Shown here piece after piece: positions 27,537 to 37,886 of a stretch of DNA of 64,000 nt. This DNA comes from Firm-13 sp964617375. GTDB lineage: Bacteria > Bacillota > Clostridia > Saccharofermentanales > Saccharofermentanaceae. Position numbers and translations under genes: made by a program. The notes under the pieces are model-generated. The model was not told the DNA's origin. It did no database searches and saw only the letters and a list, made by a program, of their open reading frames with translations. How positions within the stretch are numbered: the first letter of the stretch is position 1; each line of letters starts with the position of its first letter. The DNA is taken from assembly GCA_964617375.1 (NCBI GenBank), contig CAZTXQ010000002.1, positions 57,372 to 121,371 on the forward strand, given 5' to 3'.

Positions 27537-28418
27537 ATGGATAAGACAATGAAGAACAGGACGGCTATCCTTCTGTTTATGCTGCCTGCCTGCATCCTGT
27601 TTATCGGCATCATCATTATTCCGATTTGCATGTCCGCTTACTATAGCCTTCTCGACTGGGACGGCATCACGGAACCCGTATTTGTCGGGGTTAAGAATTA
27701 TATTACTATTTTCACAAAAGTTACGATCGGGTTTCCCGGGGCAGTAAAGAACGCGTTCCTGTTTGCCGGATTGTCCCTGTTTGTACAGCTTCCGATCTCA
27801 CTTGCACTGGCTCTTACACTTGCGAAGGGTATCAAGGGAGAGAAGATGTACACGGCGCTTTTCTTCGTCCCGGTTATCATTTCTACGACCGTTATCGGCC
27901 AGTTATGGCTGAAAATATATAATCCGGAGTACGGTATCGTCAACTCGTTTTTACGGGCAGTCGGCCTTGGGGAGTATACCAGGACCTGGCTCGGCGACTC
28001 ATCGACGGCTTTGCTCGCCGTATTTATACCGATCCTTTGGCAGTATATAGGTTATCACATGCTGCTTATGTACACAGGGATCAAGTCGCAGCCGACAGAT
28101 TTGCGCGAAGCTGCGATGATCGACGGTGCCAGCAATTGGCAGATATCAAGATATGTCACGATACCGCTTCTGAAGCCGGTTCTTCGAGTCTGCGTTATCT
28201 TTGCCGTCACCGGCTCCCTTAAAGTCTTTGATTTAATCTATGTTCTGACCAACGGCGGTCCGGCTCACGCCAGTGAAGTGCCGGCCACGATCATGATCAA
28301 ACAGTTGTTTGACAGAAATAATTACGGCGTCGGCAGCGCCATTGCCGTATTCATCGTATTGATTTGTTTCTTCTTTGCTATCGTCATTAAAAAAGTGTTC
28401 AGAACGGAGGTAGACTGA
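27537..28418 (+). CDS. Sugar ABC transporter permease (MalF-like)
   Basis: This 293-residue inner-membrane permease has six predicted helices. The EAA loop that contacts the ATPase reads DLREAAMIDGASNWQISRYVTIPLLKP, in pieces of the usual EAA-x3-G form. It starts LLFMLPACILFIGIIIIPI. GGAGGG precedes the ATG. Its last base overlaps the first base of the next permease (TGATG). Confidence 0.92.
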   Translation: MDKTMKNRTAILLFMLPACILFIGIIIIPICMSAYYSLLDWDGITEPVFVGVKNYITIFTKVTIGFPGAVKNAFLFAGLSLFVQLPISLALALTLAKGIKGEKMYTALFFVPVIISTTVIGQLWLKIYNPEYGIVNSFLRAVGLGEYTRTWLGDSSTALLAVFIPILWQYIGYHMLLMYTGIKSQPTDLREAAMIDGASNWQISRYVTIPLLKPVLRVCVIFAVTGSLKVFDLIYVLTNGGPAHASEVPATIMIKQLFDRNNYGVGSAIAVFIVLICFFFAIVIKKVFRTEVD

Positions 28419-29284
28419 TGAGTGAATTAAGCATTTCCGGTACAATCAAGCCGACAAAGAAATACTCGATCGGCAACATAATCATCACGATTCTACTTCT
28501 TATCTGGTCCGCATTACAGCTGTTTCCGCTTTACTGGATGCTGACCTTCTCCCTTAAAGAGAATTCCGAGATTTTCGGCGCGAACATCATAGGTCTTCCG
28601 CATAACTGGCTGTTCTCGAACTATACGACCGTTCTCCAGTCGGGAAACATGTTCCGTTATCTTCTCAACAGTGTAATTGTCACCGTAGCTACGATTATCA
28701 TTACCGTTGTTGCGGCGACCGCCGCGACATACGCGCTGTCCAGAATGGTCTGGCGCGGCAGGAAAATTGCCAACGCAATCTTCATGCTGGGAATCACTCT
28801 CCCGATCAACGCCGTAATTCTTCCGATTTTCCTGGGACTTTCCAAGGTTCATCTTACGGATTCGTACTGGGCGCTGATCCTTCCGTATTCGGCCTTTGCG
28901 CTCTCTATGTCGATTATGATCGCATCGAGCTTCATGGAAGGCATACCGCTTGAAATCGAAGAGGCTGCCTGCCTGGACGGCTGCAGCGTATACGGAATCT
29001 TCTGGCATGTGATCCTGCCGATGATGAAGCCCGCTCTTTCCACACTGTCCATCTTCATCTTCCTCCAGTCGTGGAACGAACTCATGTATGCCGTTATCTT
29101 TATCAGCAATTCCGCGTACCGTACCGTTACGGTCGGTATCCAGAACCTCTCCGGATCCTTTACGACCGACTGGGGCCCGATCGGCGCGGCACTTGTTGTC
29201 GCAACGTTCCCTGTCCTGATCATCTACGCTTTCTTCAGCAGCAAGATTCAGGAGAGCCTTGTCGCCGGTGCCGTTAAGGGCTGA
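28418..29284 (+). CDS. Sugar ABC transporter permease (MalG-like)
   Basis: This 288-residue partner permease has six helices. Its EAA loop reads EIEEAACLDGCSVYGIFWHVILP, and FPLYWMLTFSLKE near the N terminus is typical of MalG-type proteins. It overlaps the preceding permease by one base. No ATPase follows in this cluster. Confidence 0.92.
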   Translation: MSELSISGTIKPTKKYSIGNIIITILLLIWSALQLFPLYWMLTFSLKENSEIFGANIIGLPHNWLFSNYTTVLQSGNMFRYLLNSVIVTVATIIITVVAATAATYALSRMVWRGRKIANAIFMLGITLPINAVILPIFLGLSKVHLTDSYWALILPYSAFALSMSIMIASSFMEGIPLEIEEAACLDGCSVYGIFWHVILPMMKPALSTLSIFIFLQSWNELMYAVIFISNSAYRTVTVGIQNLSGSFTTDWGPIGAALVVATFPVLIIYAFFSSKIQESLVAGAVKG

Positions 29285-29384
29285 TCGGCCGGGATTTCTA
29301 TTGTTCGAACCATAACGTGTACATCCCTTGTCCGGAACAAAATTATTGACATAAGGAAGAGATTCATTTCTCGGGTGGTTAGAT

Positions 29385-31490
29385 ATGCAGAATCAGGATT
29401 TTAAGGAAAGAGCCGGGGAACTGGCTTCCCAAATGACCCTGGAAGAGAAGGTAAGTCAGCTGACATATCAATCTCCCGCCATTAAGAGACTTGGAATTCC
29501 CGCTTACAACTGGTGGAACGAGGCGCTTCACGGCGTCGCCCGTGCCGGTACCGCAACAAGCTTTCCGCAGGCGATCGGCTTAGCGGCGATGTTCGACGAT
29601 ACGCTCCTCGAAGAAGTCGCCGACGCCGTCGCCACGGAAGGACGTGCTAAATACAATGAGAGTTCCCGCCACGGTGACCGGGATATTTACAAAGGTCTGA
29701 CCTTCTGGTCGCCGAATGTGAATATTTTCCGGGATCCGCGATGGGGACGCGGCCATGAGACGTACGGCGAAGACCCGTATCTTTCTTCAAGGCTGGGTGT
29801 CGCTTTTATCAAGGGACTTCAGGGCAGCGGAAAATACTACAAAGCAGCCGCCTGCGCCAAGCATTTTGCCGTTCACAGCGGACCCGAAGCTCTCCGGCAC
29901 GAATTCAATGCCGAGGCTTCAGAGAAAGATCTTCGCGAGACATATCTTCCGGCATTCGAAGCCTGTGTCAAAGAGGCCGGGGTCGAGGCCGTTATGGGGG
30001 CTTACAACCGTACCAACGGCGAGCCATGCTGCGGCAGCTATAAACTCCTTCGCGATATTTTGCGGGGGGAATGGCAATTCGAGGGACATGTTGTTTCGGA
30101 TTGCTGGGCGATCAAAGATTTCCATATGTCACATCTTGTCACGAAAAATGCCGTGGAATCCGTCACGCTCGCGATGAACGCAGGCTGTGACCTGAATTGC
30201 GGCAACATGTATCTCCATCTTCTGACGGCGTGCAGGGAAGGCCTCGTAACCGAGGAACAAATTACCGTATCCGTCGAACGGCTGCTTACGACACGGTTTC
30301 GTCTGGGTCTTTTTGACGGCAGCGAGTATGATTCGATTCCATATGAAAAAGTAGAATGCGAAGAACATCTTGAGCTTGCGGCCATGGCGGCAAGAGAAAG
30401 CATGGTTCTTCTTAAGAACGATAATACACTTCCCCTTGATAAGAAGAAACTGAATACAATCGGTGTCATCGGACCGAACGCGAACAGCCGCCTGGCCTTG
30501 AAAGGCAATTATTACGGGACTTCCTCCCGTTATGTCACGCTTCTTGAAGGGATTCAGGACGAGATCGGAAAAGATGCAAGAGTACTGTATGCCCGCGGAT
30601 GCGAGCTCATGCGCGACCGTACCGAGAATCTCGCACAGGCGAACGACCGGCTCATGGAAGCGGTTGCCGTAGCCGAGCACAGTCAAGTCGTCGTTCTTTG
30701 CCTCGGACTCGACGAGACTCTGGAAGGCGAAGAACAGGACGAAGGAAACAATTACGGATCCGGCGACAAGCAGGATTTGAATCTTCCCGAAGTTCAGATT
30801 CGTCTTCTCGATGCGATTCTCAAAGTGAAGAAACCTGTTATTCTGTGCCTTATGGCCGGAAGTTCCATAGACCTCTCACGCGCGGAACAAGGGTGCGCGG
30901 CCATTCTTCAGCTGTGGTATCCCGGCGCGGGAGGCGGCAGGGCCGCGGCCGATATACTTTTCGGGAAGGCCTCTCCCTCAGGCAAACTTCCCGTGACGTT
31001 TTACCGGTCTGCGGACAGCCTCCCCGACTTTACGGACTATTCCATGAAAGGACGCACCTATCGGTATTATGAAGGTGAGCCCTTGTACCCGTTCGGCTAC
31101 GGACTCACGTACGGAGACGTATGCTGTACCGGAGCCCGATTCCTTGCGGAACCGGAAGCCGGAAGCGACGTCCGGGTCATGATAGAAGTGACGAATGCCG
31201 GAGGGACGGACACACAAGATGTAATCCAGGCCTATATCCGCGTCCACGATTCGGAATATGCGGTTCCCAATGTGAGTTTGTGTGGCTTTTCGAGAGTATT
31301 CCTTGGTGCAGGCGAGACAAAGGAGATCAGCATGGTCATCCCGGGTAAGGCCTTTACCGTTATAGATGAATCGGGAGAGCGCGTAAGCGGGGGACAGAAT
31401 TTCACTTTATATTTCGGCACATCACAGCCGGATGACAGAAGCGTGTTGCTGTCGGGCAGGACTCCCCTTCGTCTGGCGGTTCGTATATAA
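29385..31490 (+). CDS. GH3 glycosidase (beta-xylosidase / beta-glucosidase)
   Basis: This 701-residue glycoside hydrolase family 3 enzyme removes terminal sugars from oligosaccharides. It has NWWNEALHGVAR, KHFAVHSGPE, ETYLPAFEACVKEAG and the nucleophile Asp in HVVSDCWAIKDFH. The second (alpha/beta sandwich) domain contains EGEEQDEG and LWYPGAGGGRAAADI, and a fibronectin-like domain closes the chain. The KH...HSGPE and NGEPCCGS segments resemble clostridial beta-xylosidases. No signal peptide is seen, so it acts on sugars brought in by the upstream importer. Confidence 0.9.
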   Translation: MQNQDFKERAGELASQMTLEEKVSQLTYQSPAIKRLGIPAYNWWNEALHGVARAGTATSFPQAIGLAAMFDDTLLEEVADAVATEGRAKYNESSRHGDRDIYKGLTFWSPNVNIFRDPRWGRGHETYGEDPYLSSRLGVAFIKGLQGSGKYYKAAACAKHFAVHSGPEALRHEFNAEASEKDLRETYLPAFEACVKEAGVEAVMGAYNRTNGEPCCGSYKLLRDILRGEWQFEGHVVSDCWAIKDFHMSHLVTKNAVESVTLAMNAGCDLNCGNMYLHLLTACREGLVTEEQITVSVERLLTTRFRLGLFDGSEYDSIPYEKVECEEHLELAAMAARESMVLLKNDNTLPLDKKKLNTIGVIGPNANSRLALKGNYYGTSSRYVTLLEGIQDEIGKDARVLYARGCELMRDRTENLAQANDRLMEAVAVAEHSQVVVLCLGLDETLEGEEQDEGNNYGSGDKQDLNLPEVQIRLLDAILKVKKPVILCLMAGSSIDLSRAEQGCAAILQLWYPGAGGGRAAADILFGKASPSGKLPVTFYRSADSLPDFTDYSMKGRTYRYYEGEPLYPFGYGLTYGDVCCTGARFLAEPEAGSDVRVMIEVTNAGGTDTQDVIQAYIRVHDSEYAVPNVSLCGFSRVFLGAGETKEISMVIPGKAFTVIDESGERVSGGQNFTLYFGTSQPDDRSVLLSGRTPLRLAVRI

Positions 31491-31549
31491 TAGGATCCAA
31501 GGCAGAATTTCTGGGGCAAGCTGCGAACACTGGATTACGGGGTAGGGAC

Positions 31550-33349
31550 ATGTGCGGTAAAAGCGGGGGAAAGAAGCACGGAGGGCTTTTTGCAAAGTTC
31601 TCTTCGTATCCGCTTGTAAAAAAGATCCGTTATCTGTTCTTATTTGTCATATGCGTTTACCTCGCATTTTTCGGCCTTGTTTACGTATTTTTTATCCGCA
31701 ACAATCTGAGTGATTACGCTGAAAAAAAGAATCTCAACACGCTTTCCGCGATCAGCGGCAATCTGACTTCGAAAGCGGACCGGGTCAGTGACATGAGCAT
31801 CCTTATCATGACGGATGACGCCGTCATTTCGTATCTGAAAAGTGACGCGGGCAATTATACAAAGGTTGCCAAAGAGTCGGTCAACACTCTCTATGATCTG
31901 ATGAATGTTTTCGAAGGTATCAGCTCCATCTATATTTTTGACAACAATCTGAATTATGTCAGTGCGAGTCGGAGTGTGACGACGGTTTTCCCGCGGAAAC
32001 TCCTAACTTCGGCCTGGAGTCAGGACATGATTGACAATGCGGGCGGATACATTATTACGGTCAACAAGGCGATTCTCGGAGAGAACGGCAACCCGGTCTC
32101 CGGCGATTATATGTTCCGCACAAAACTGAACGAACCCCTGATTACTTTTGCCCGCGTGATCAATGACTTAGGTACGCAGAAACCGATCGGCTATCTTGCC
32201 GTAAATCTTCCCTTAACGATTCTCGGAGACACATATGAAGATCATGTCGAGGGAGACAGCCGTTTTGGATATCTTTATTATGACCAATACATCTACGGAG
32301 ACGATCTTACAGCCGAGTTCAATTTGATTCCCGATCATTCGGCTTCCCATAAGCAGAAAATTGTCGGAACATGGGGAAACGAAAGAATTATTTCTTATTA
32401 CCGGCTCCCCGGCTCTCCTCTGACGCTCGTGTCAAGCGAGCGGTTCTACGCGGGACAGGTCATTCCTACGGAGACGGCGCTGATTATTGCGATGATGATC
32501 GTAATCACGCTGGCTTCGATGCTTCTGATCAGCGCTTTTATCTCGTTTTACATTACGAAGCCGATTAAGGGGCTTGTTCATTCGATGGATGCGGTCGCAA
32601 GAACCGGAGGATTGCAGAAGTCCAAGCTCTTTCTTCCGGATGACGAGATCGGACACTTAAAGAACCGCTATAACAGTATGCTCGATGAGATTGACGCTCT
32701 TTTCAAGGAATTGATCGTCAAGGAGAAAAGAATCCGGAACGACGAATTCCGTGCTCTTCAGGAGCAGATTAAACCGCATTTCCTCTACAATACGCTGGAT
32801 ACGCTTGCGTTTATGGCGTCGGAGGACGGGGCGGACGATGTCTATGAGGCGCTGCAGACGCTCTCCAACTTTTTCACGAATTTCCTGAGCAACGGCAGTT
32901 CCGAAATTCCGCTTCGCACCGAGGTAGAGGTCGTTAAAGATTATCTGAAGCTTCAGAGATACCGGTACGGCGATATCTTCGATGACGAATATGTGCTGCA
33001 GGACGATCTGCTGGATTTCAAGGTTCCGAAGCTGATTCTGCAGCCGCTTGTCGAGAATTCACTCTATCACGGAGTTCGCCTGAAGGGCGAGAAGTGTGTG
33101 ATCCGAATATCGATTTTCGAGAAAGACAAGGTTCTGCATCTCGTGGTTTATGACAGCGGAGTCGGCATGTCAAAGGACAGAATAAAGGGTATTCTGAAGG
33201 CGGATCGGAACGATGACAGTTTCGGCCTGAAGGGAACGATCGAACGGATTCGGTATTTCTGCGACCGTGAGGATGTCTTTGAGATACGAAGCGAGGAAGG
33301 CATGTTTACGGAAGTCGATATCAGTATCCCGCTTTACGGGAAGAAATAA
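31550..33349 (+). CDS. YesM-type sensor histidine kinase
   Basis: This 599-residue membrane sensor has an N-terminal helix (YLFLFVICVYLAFFGLVYVF), an extracellular sensor of about 260 residues, a second helix near 305-335, a HAMP linker (ITKPIKGLVHSMDAVAR) and a His-kinase domain. The phosphorylated His lies in QIKPHFLYNTLDTLA, and VPKLILQPLVENSLYHG is the N box. It pairs with the AraC-type response regulator 15 nt downstream. By context it probably controls the adjacent importer and GH3 genes. Confidence 0.92.
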   Translation: MCGKSGGKKHGGLFAKFSSYPLVKKIRYLFLFVICVYLAFFGLVYVFFIRNNLSDYAEKKNLNTLSAISGNLTSKADRVSDMSILIMTDDAVISYLKSDAGNYTKVAKESVNTLYDLMNVFEGISSIYIFDNNLNYVSASRSVTTVFPRKLLTSAWSQDMIDNAGGYIITVNKAILGENGNPVSGDYMFRTKLNEPLITFARVINDLGTQKPIGYLAVNLPLTILGDTYEDHVEGDSRFGYLYYDQYIYGDDLTAEFNLIPDHSASHKQKIVGTWGNERIISYYRLPGSPLTLVSSERFYAGQVIPTETALIIAMMIVITLASMLLISAFISFYITKPIKGLVHSMDAVARTGGLQKSKLFLPDDEIGHLKNRYNSMLDEIDALFKELIVKEKRIRNDEFRALQEQIKPHFLYNTLDTLAFMASEDGADDVYEALQTLSNFFTNFLSNGSSEIPLRTEVEVVKDYLKLQRYRYGDIFDDEYVLQDDLLDFKVPKLILQPLVENSLYHGVRLKGEKCVIRISIFEKDKVLHLVVYDSGVGMSKDRIKGILKADRNDDSFGLKGTIERIRYFCDREDVFEIRSEEGMFTEVDISIPLYGKK

Positions 33350-33363
33350 AGGGGGAGACGTGA

Positions 33364-34098
33364 ATGTACAAGGTGTTGATTATTGACGATGAGAAGGCGA
33401 TTCGCGGACTTCTCAAATCATCTGTGAACTGGGAACTTATGAGTATGCAGATCGCAGGCGAGGCCGAGAGCGGAATCGAAGCCGTCAACACAATTGATGA
33501 AATCCGGCCCGACATTGCTTTTGTCGATATCAAGATGCCGTTTATGAACGGTATCGAGTTTTCCAAGCTTGCCATAAAGCGGTATCCGAAGCTCAAGATT
33601 ATTATCCTCTCGGCCTTCAACGAATTCGAATACGCGCGTCAATGTATCGGGATCGGAATCAGCGAGTTTCTGGTGAAGCCGATTAACCGTAAGGAGATTC
33701 AGGAGACGCTTTACAGGATCAAGACGGAGCTCGACAACAAGGCCGCGGAGAATACGGAAGAAGAGCCGCCCGTCATGACAACCACGACCGCGGAGAAGAT
33801 CAAGGAATACCTGAACACCCACTATACGAGTCCGGATCTGAATCTGACGTCTACAGCGATGGTTTTCGGATTCAACTCGAATTATTTGAGCCGTATGTTC
33901 CGGACCGAGACCGGTATTACTTTCTGCGATTATCTGTTTTCGCGCCGCATGGAGAAAGCCGTCGAGCTTGCGAAAAAGAAAACGCTGATGTATCAGGCCG
34001 CCGAAAAAGTTGGAATACCGGATCCGAATTATTTCGGGCGCTGTTTCAAGAAGTACACAGGTAAAACGTATTCGGAGTACCAGAAGTCGGACGAATAA
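33364..34098 (+). CDS. AraC-family response regulator (short YesN type)
   Basis: This 244-residue protein has a receiver domain (VLIIDDEKAIRG, phospho-Asp in FVDIKMPFMNG, Lys in FLVKPINR). It is joined directly to an AraC DNA-binding domain (LTSTAMVFGFNSNYLSRMFR and PNYFGRCFKKYTGKTYSEY). Most YesN-type regulators are about 500 residues because of a middle region, so this is a compact version. It follows its kinase closely. Confidence 0.92.
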   Translation: MYKVLIIDDEKAIRGLLKSSVNWELMSMQIAGEAESGIEAVNTIDEIRPDIAFVDIKMPFMNGIEFSKLAIKRYPKLKIIILSAFNEFEYARQCIGIGISEFLVKPINRKEIQETLYRIKTELDNKAAENTEEEPPVMTTTTAEKIKEYLNTHYTSPDLNLTSTAMVFGFNSNYLSRMFRTETGITFCDYLFSRRMEKAVELAKKKTLMYQAAEKVGIPDPNYFGRCFKKYTGKTYSEYQKSDE

Positions 34099-34263
34099 GC
34101 CGTTTGGAGGGCTGGTTCATCGTACGGGCAGGCTGAACGGCTTCACGAAAGCGGCTCTGCAAAGGATATATCGGATAATGAAATCCCCGCGGAATTTTGA
34201 TACAATGAATATTGCATTGTTCTTTCCGGCTGAAACATTATTTTCCGTTAGGGGGAATTTCTC

Positions 34264-36957
34264 ATGCTTCTCAACAAATTATCTGGCGAAGAGATGTGCC
34301 GTCTTACTACCCGTCTGCTTGTGTCCGCGACGACGGATGCCGGCGTGGAAGGCGGTCTTTATTATGTCGATCTGGAGAATAACGAATATCACCGGATTCT
34401 GTCGGGCGATTTCCGCGGCATAGATATATGCGGCGATCTGATTTACGCCGTTTCTCTGACTTTCGGGATCACGGTTCTCGACAGGAATCTTAACATCGTC
34501 GGGACGATCGGAATCGGAGATTATGATTTTCACGGATTCCGGATCTACAAAGGTGAGTATGCGTTGATCACCGAAACGTCCCGCGATGCCGTCGGTATCT
34601 ACAGCTTTCCGGATTTTAAGCGGATCCGGGAGATCAGGATAACGGATTCGACGGAGGACCATCACCATATCAACGATCTTCAAATCATCGGCGACAGCGT
34701 TCTCATATCGATGTTTTCACAAAGCGGATCTTTCAAGACACCCTCATTTAATATGGACGGTGCGATTCTTGAGTATGATATCCCGACCGGGCAGTTCAGG
34801 GGCGTCGCAAAAAGCGGTCAGAGATATCCGCACAGCATTCTGGAAACCGACGGCGAATTCCGTTTCTGCGGTTCTCTGGACATGAATCTTTCCGGCGAAA
34901 AGGAACCGCTCGCGCAGTTTAACGGATTTACACGGGGCCTCGCCCGGGACGGAAAATTCTTTTTCGTCGGCCAGAGCCTTATGCGTCATCTTGAGTTGGT
35001 TACGGATACCCACAATAATATCTCCATGGATGCGGGATTTCATATTTTTGATTCGGAAAAGCACACGAGCCGTTTTGTCTCCCTTCCGGCGAGACAGGTC
35101 TATGAGATTGTTCTTCTGGGCAAGACCGGTTTTTCGCTCGGAAGCGCGGCGAAGCTGAATGAGCCCGGTTCGGTTAAGAATCTTCCGGATCCGGATGCGT
35201 GGAATGCGCGCGAAGAAATCAGCCGATGGATGAAGGAAAAGACCGCGGATATACGGCTTTTTGCGGATACTCCGGCAAGAAGTGTCGTAATTGAGGCGAT
35301 ATCCGGTTATCCGGGACCGCTTCAGGCTATTGTTTATGCGAACCGTTTTCCGATCGGGAAGATTGTCTGGCCCGGGCCGGGATACAGACAGGCCAGGCTG
35401 CCGCTTCCGGCCGCATTGAGCGGAGAGGTTATCATTACCCTCGAAACAGACCGGATCTGGAGCCCGTGCGAGGTCTCGGAAACCCGCGATATCCGGAAAC
35501 TCGGCATAGCCGTGTCATCCGTCGCGCTGAGTGAAGATGCGGCCGAAGTCCCGGACATGCCGGCGCATATTCAGAACTATCTAAATGGCGGGAAGTATGA
35601 AGGAGTCGGCAGCGAAGCGGATTTTACCGATCGTTCGTCCGAGAAATGTCTTCTTAAGCTCTCGCAGTGGCATGAATTCGAATCAAGGCACAGATGGATG
35701 TCGGAAGGGCGGGTTGATCTGGTGCTTCGTACCGAAGAGCCGGCCTCTCTTCTTACGATTTCGGCCGAATCAAGCTGTCCGGAGAAGATCTCCTGCAAGG
35801 TGTTTGTGAACCGGTTTCTTGCCGGGACTCTCGTTTTCGAAAAGCCGGGCATACGAAGTGTTGTTCTTCATCTGCCGGGTTCGATCACGGGGATCGCGGA
35901 GATTACGCTCGAAACGGACAGGGTATGGAGACCCTGCGACGTCTCGGATACGACGGACGAACGAACCCTCGGAATTGCCCTCGTCAGACTTTCACTCGGA
36001 CCGGATCCGGCGATCCTCTTAGGTTCCGGGTATTCCGGTGACTTAGGCGGCGATGCGGATAACGCCAGCGGTGATTCTGAAGATAACTTATATGCCGAAT
36101 ATGCGGCTGACTTTTCGGAGCTGTCCTCGGAAAAGCATCTGTCGGATCTTCACCAGTGGCATGGGTTGGAAGCGGAGCACAGGTGGATGGCGGGAGACCG
36201 GGCCGACCTGGTCCTCTATACCCGTACCCCGGCCAATCTCCTGAGAATCAAAGCGGAATCGTCCTGTCCCGAGCCGATTTCCTGCAAGGTATACGTGAAC
36301 CGTTTCTTTGTCGGTTCCGTCGATTTTACAGAACCCGGCGGGCGCGACGTAAGCTTCAAGCTTCCGGGTTCCGTCACGGGTCCGGCAGAAATCACTCTCG
36401 AAACCGACCGCGTGTGGCGACCCTGCGACTTTTCCGATATTGCGGATGAGAGAACTCTCGGCATAGCGGTGATTCTTGCCTCCCTGACCGGAAACGAAAC
36501 GCCCCATGCCCGGAGGGTTGCTGACGAATCTTCCGGTCCTGCAAAGGAGAGCCGCGTGATCGCAGACATACATTTGGGAGATCTTTCGTCGGAGCAATTC
36601 CTTACGGATTTGACGGAGTGGAACGACAGAGAGCCGGAGGAGAGATGGGTCGCCAAAAGTCAGGCAAACCTCTCGATTCCGGTAACGGAACCGGTCCGCC
36701 GGCTTAAGATAAAGGCATTTTCGGATTATCCGGGTGTCGTTACCTGCAAGGTTTTTGCGAACGGCGCTTTTGTCGCCGATATGGTTTTTCCGGACGCGGG
36801 TCCCGGCGAGTATGATATGCTTCTTCCCGAAACAGTTGCCGATATGGTACGGATCCGCCTGGAAACAGACCGTATCTGGAGACCCTGCAAGGTCTTTAAC
36901 TCGCATGACGAAAGACTTCTGGGAATCGCGATCGTATCGGCATCGCTGGCAACATAA
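34264..36957 (+). CDS. TIGR03032/DUF4915-like protein with four C-terminal beta repeats
   Basis: This 897-residue protein has no signal peptide. Residues 1 to about 300 resemble the TIGR03032/DUF4915 beta-propeller family (GGLYYVDLENNEYHRIL, and an HHHINDLQI histidine cluster). From about 312 come four related units, starting near 312, 466, 628 and 782. Each has W-x-E...RW, a CKVFVNR-type strand, then ETDR(I/V)W-x-PC and D-E-R-x-LGIA. This W...RW...NG/NR...D-R-x-LGI pattern is found in domains attached to bacterial glycosyltransferases, so glycan binding is plausible. AGGGGG precedes the ATG. It ends 47 nt before cysD. Function unknown. Confidence 0.65.
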   Translation: MLLNKLSGEEMCRLTTRLLVSATTDAGVEGGLYYVDLENNEYHRILSGDFRGIDICGDLIYAVSLTFGITVLDRNLNIVGTIGIGDYDFHGFRIYKGEYALITETSRDAVGIYSFPDFKRIREIRITDSTEDHHHINDLQIIGDSVLISMFSQSGSFKTPSFNMDGAILEYDIPTGQFRGVAKSGQRYPHSILETDGEFRFCGSLDMNLSGEKEPLAQFNGFTRGLARDGKFFFVGQSLMRHLELVTDTHNNISMDAGFHIFDSEKHTSRFVSLPARQVYEIVLLGKTGFSLGSAAKLNEPGSVKNLPDPDAWNAREEISRWMKEKTADIRLFADTPARSVVIEAISGYPGPLQAIVYANRFPIGKIVWPGPGYRQARLPLPAALSGEVIITLETDRIWSPCEVSETRDIRKLGIAVSSVALSEDAAEVPDMPAHIQNYLNGGKYEGVGSEADFTDRSSEKCLLKLSQWHEFESRHRWMSEGRVDLVLRTEEPASLLTISAESSCPEKISCKVFVNRFLAGTLVFEKPGIRSVVLHLPGSITGIAEITLETDRVWRPCDVSDTTDERTLGIALVRLSLGPDPAILLGSGYSGDLGGDADNASGDSEDNLYAEYAADFSELSSEKHLSDLHQWHGLEAEHRWMAGDRADLVLYTRTPANLLRIKAESSCPEPISCKVYVNRFFVGSVDFTEPGGRDVSFKLPGSVTGPAEITLETDRVWRPCDFSDIADERTLGIAVILASLTGNETPHARRVADESSGPAKESRVIADIHLGDLSSEQFLTDLTEWNDREPEERWVAKSQANLSIPVTEPVRRLKIKAFSDYPGVVTCKVFANGAFVADMVFPDAGPGEYDMLLPETVADMVRIRLETDRIWRPCKVFNSHDERLLGIAIVSASLAT

Positions 36958-37004
36958 GGCTCTTTTTGCGAATTGCCCGATAAAAATATAAAAGGATAGA
37001 ATTT

Positions 37005-37886
37005 ATGGATCATCTGGACAGACTCGAGAACCGGTCGATGCACATCATACGGGAAGCATACAGCGAATTTAAAAATCTCTGTATGCTCTGGTCGATCGGC
37101 AAGGACAGTACGGTTCTCCTGTGGCTGACACGGAAGGCCTTTTTCGGGCACGTGCCTTTTCCCCTTGTTCATATCGACACCGGGCACAAGATTCCGGAGA
37201 TGATTGTGTATCGCGACCGCCTCGCCGCGAAATGGAAGCTCGACATGATTTACGGCGAAAACGCGGAAGCTTTGAGGAACCGGGCGACGTATCCGGAAAA
37301 CAACGCAACAAGACTTGAATGCTGCCGGACGCTGAAGACCGAAGCGCTCCGGAATACTTTGGCCGGAACATGGCCCCGTTACCGGATGAATCACGAGACG
37401 GGCCGGTATGAGGTTGACGGCAATACGGAGCCCTATACCGGCGTCATTGTCGGGGTGAGAGCCGACGAAGAGGGTAGCCGCTCGAAGGAGAGGTATTTTT
37501 CGCCGCGCGACAGGAACAACGACTGGGATATCGGAGAGCAGCCGCCCGAATTCTGGAACCAGTATAAGACGGATTTCGCGCCGGGAACGCATGTGCGGAT
37601 TCACCCGCTTCTGGACTGGACGGAGCTTGATATATGGGAATATATCCGCCGCGAAAATATACCGGTCGTATCCCTTTATTTCAATCAGGGAAATGGCAAG
37701 CGCTACCGTTCGCTCGGATGTGCGCCGTGCACAAACCCGGTGGATTCGGAGGCCTCCTGCCTTGACGAGATTATCGGGGAGTTGAAGACCGGCAAGTTTG
37801 CCAATATCGCAGAGCGGTCGGGAAGAGCGCAGGACAAGGAAGACCTTGGCGGTCTCGAGACTTTGCGGCGCGACGGGTATATGTGA
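37005..37886 (+). CDS. cysD: Sulfate adenylyltransferase subunit 2 CysD
   Basis: CysD forms adenosine 5'-phosphosulfate (APS) from ATP and sulfate together with the GTPase CysN. The 293-residue protein has the PP-loop SIGKDSTVLLWL, PLVHIDTGHKIPEM, VGVRADEEGSRSKER and the C-terminal RYRSLGCAPCTNPV. An AAAGGA site precedes the ATG. Its stop shares one base with the cysN start. Confidence 0.95.
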   Translation: MDHLDRLENRSMHIIREAYSEFKNLCMLWSIGKDSTVLLWLTRKAFFGHVPFPLVHIDTGHKIPEMIVYRDRLAAKWKLDMIYGENAEALRNRATYPENNATRLECCRTLKTEALRNTLAGTWPRYRMNHETGRYEVDGNTEPYTGVIVGVRADEEGSRSKERYFSPRDRNNDWDIGEQPPEFWNQYKTDFAPGTHVRIHPLLDWTELDIWEYIRRENIPVVSLYFNQGNGKRYRSLGCAPCTNPVDSEASCLDEIIGELKTGKFANIAERSGRAQDKEDLGGLETLRRDGYM

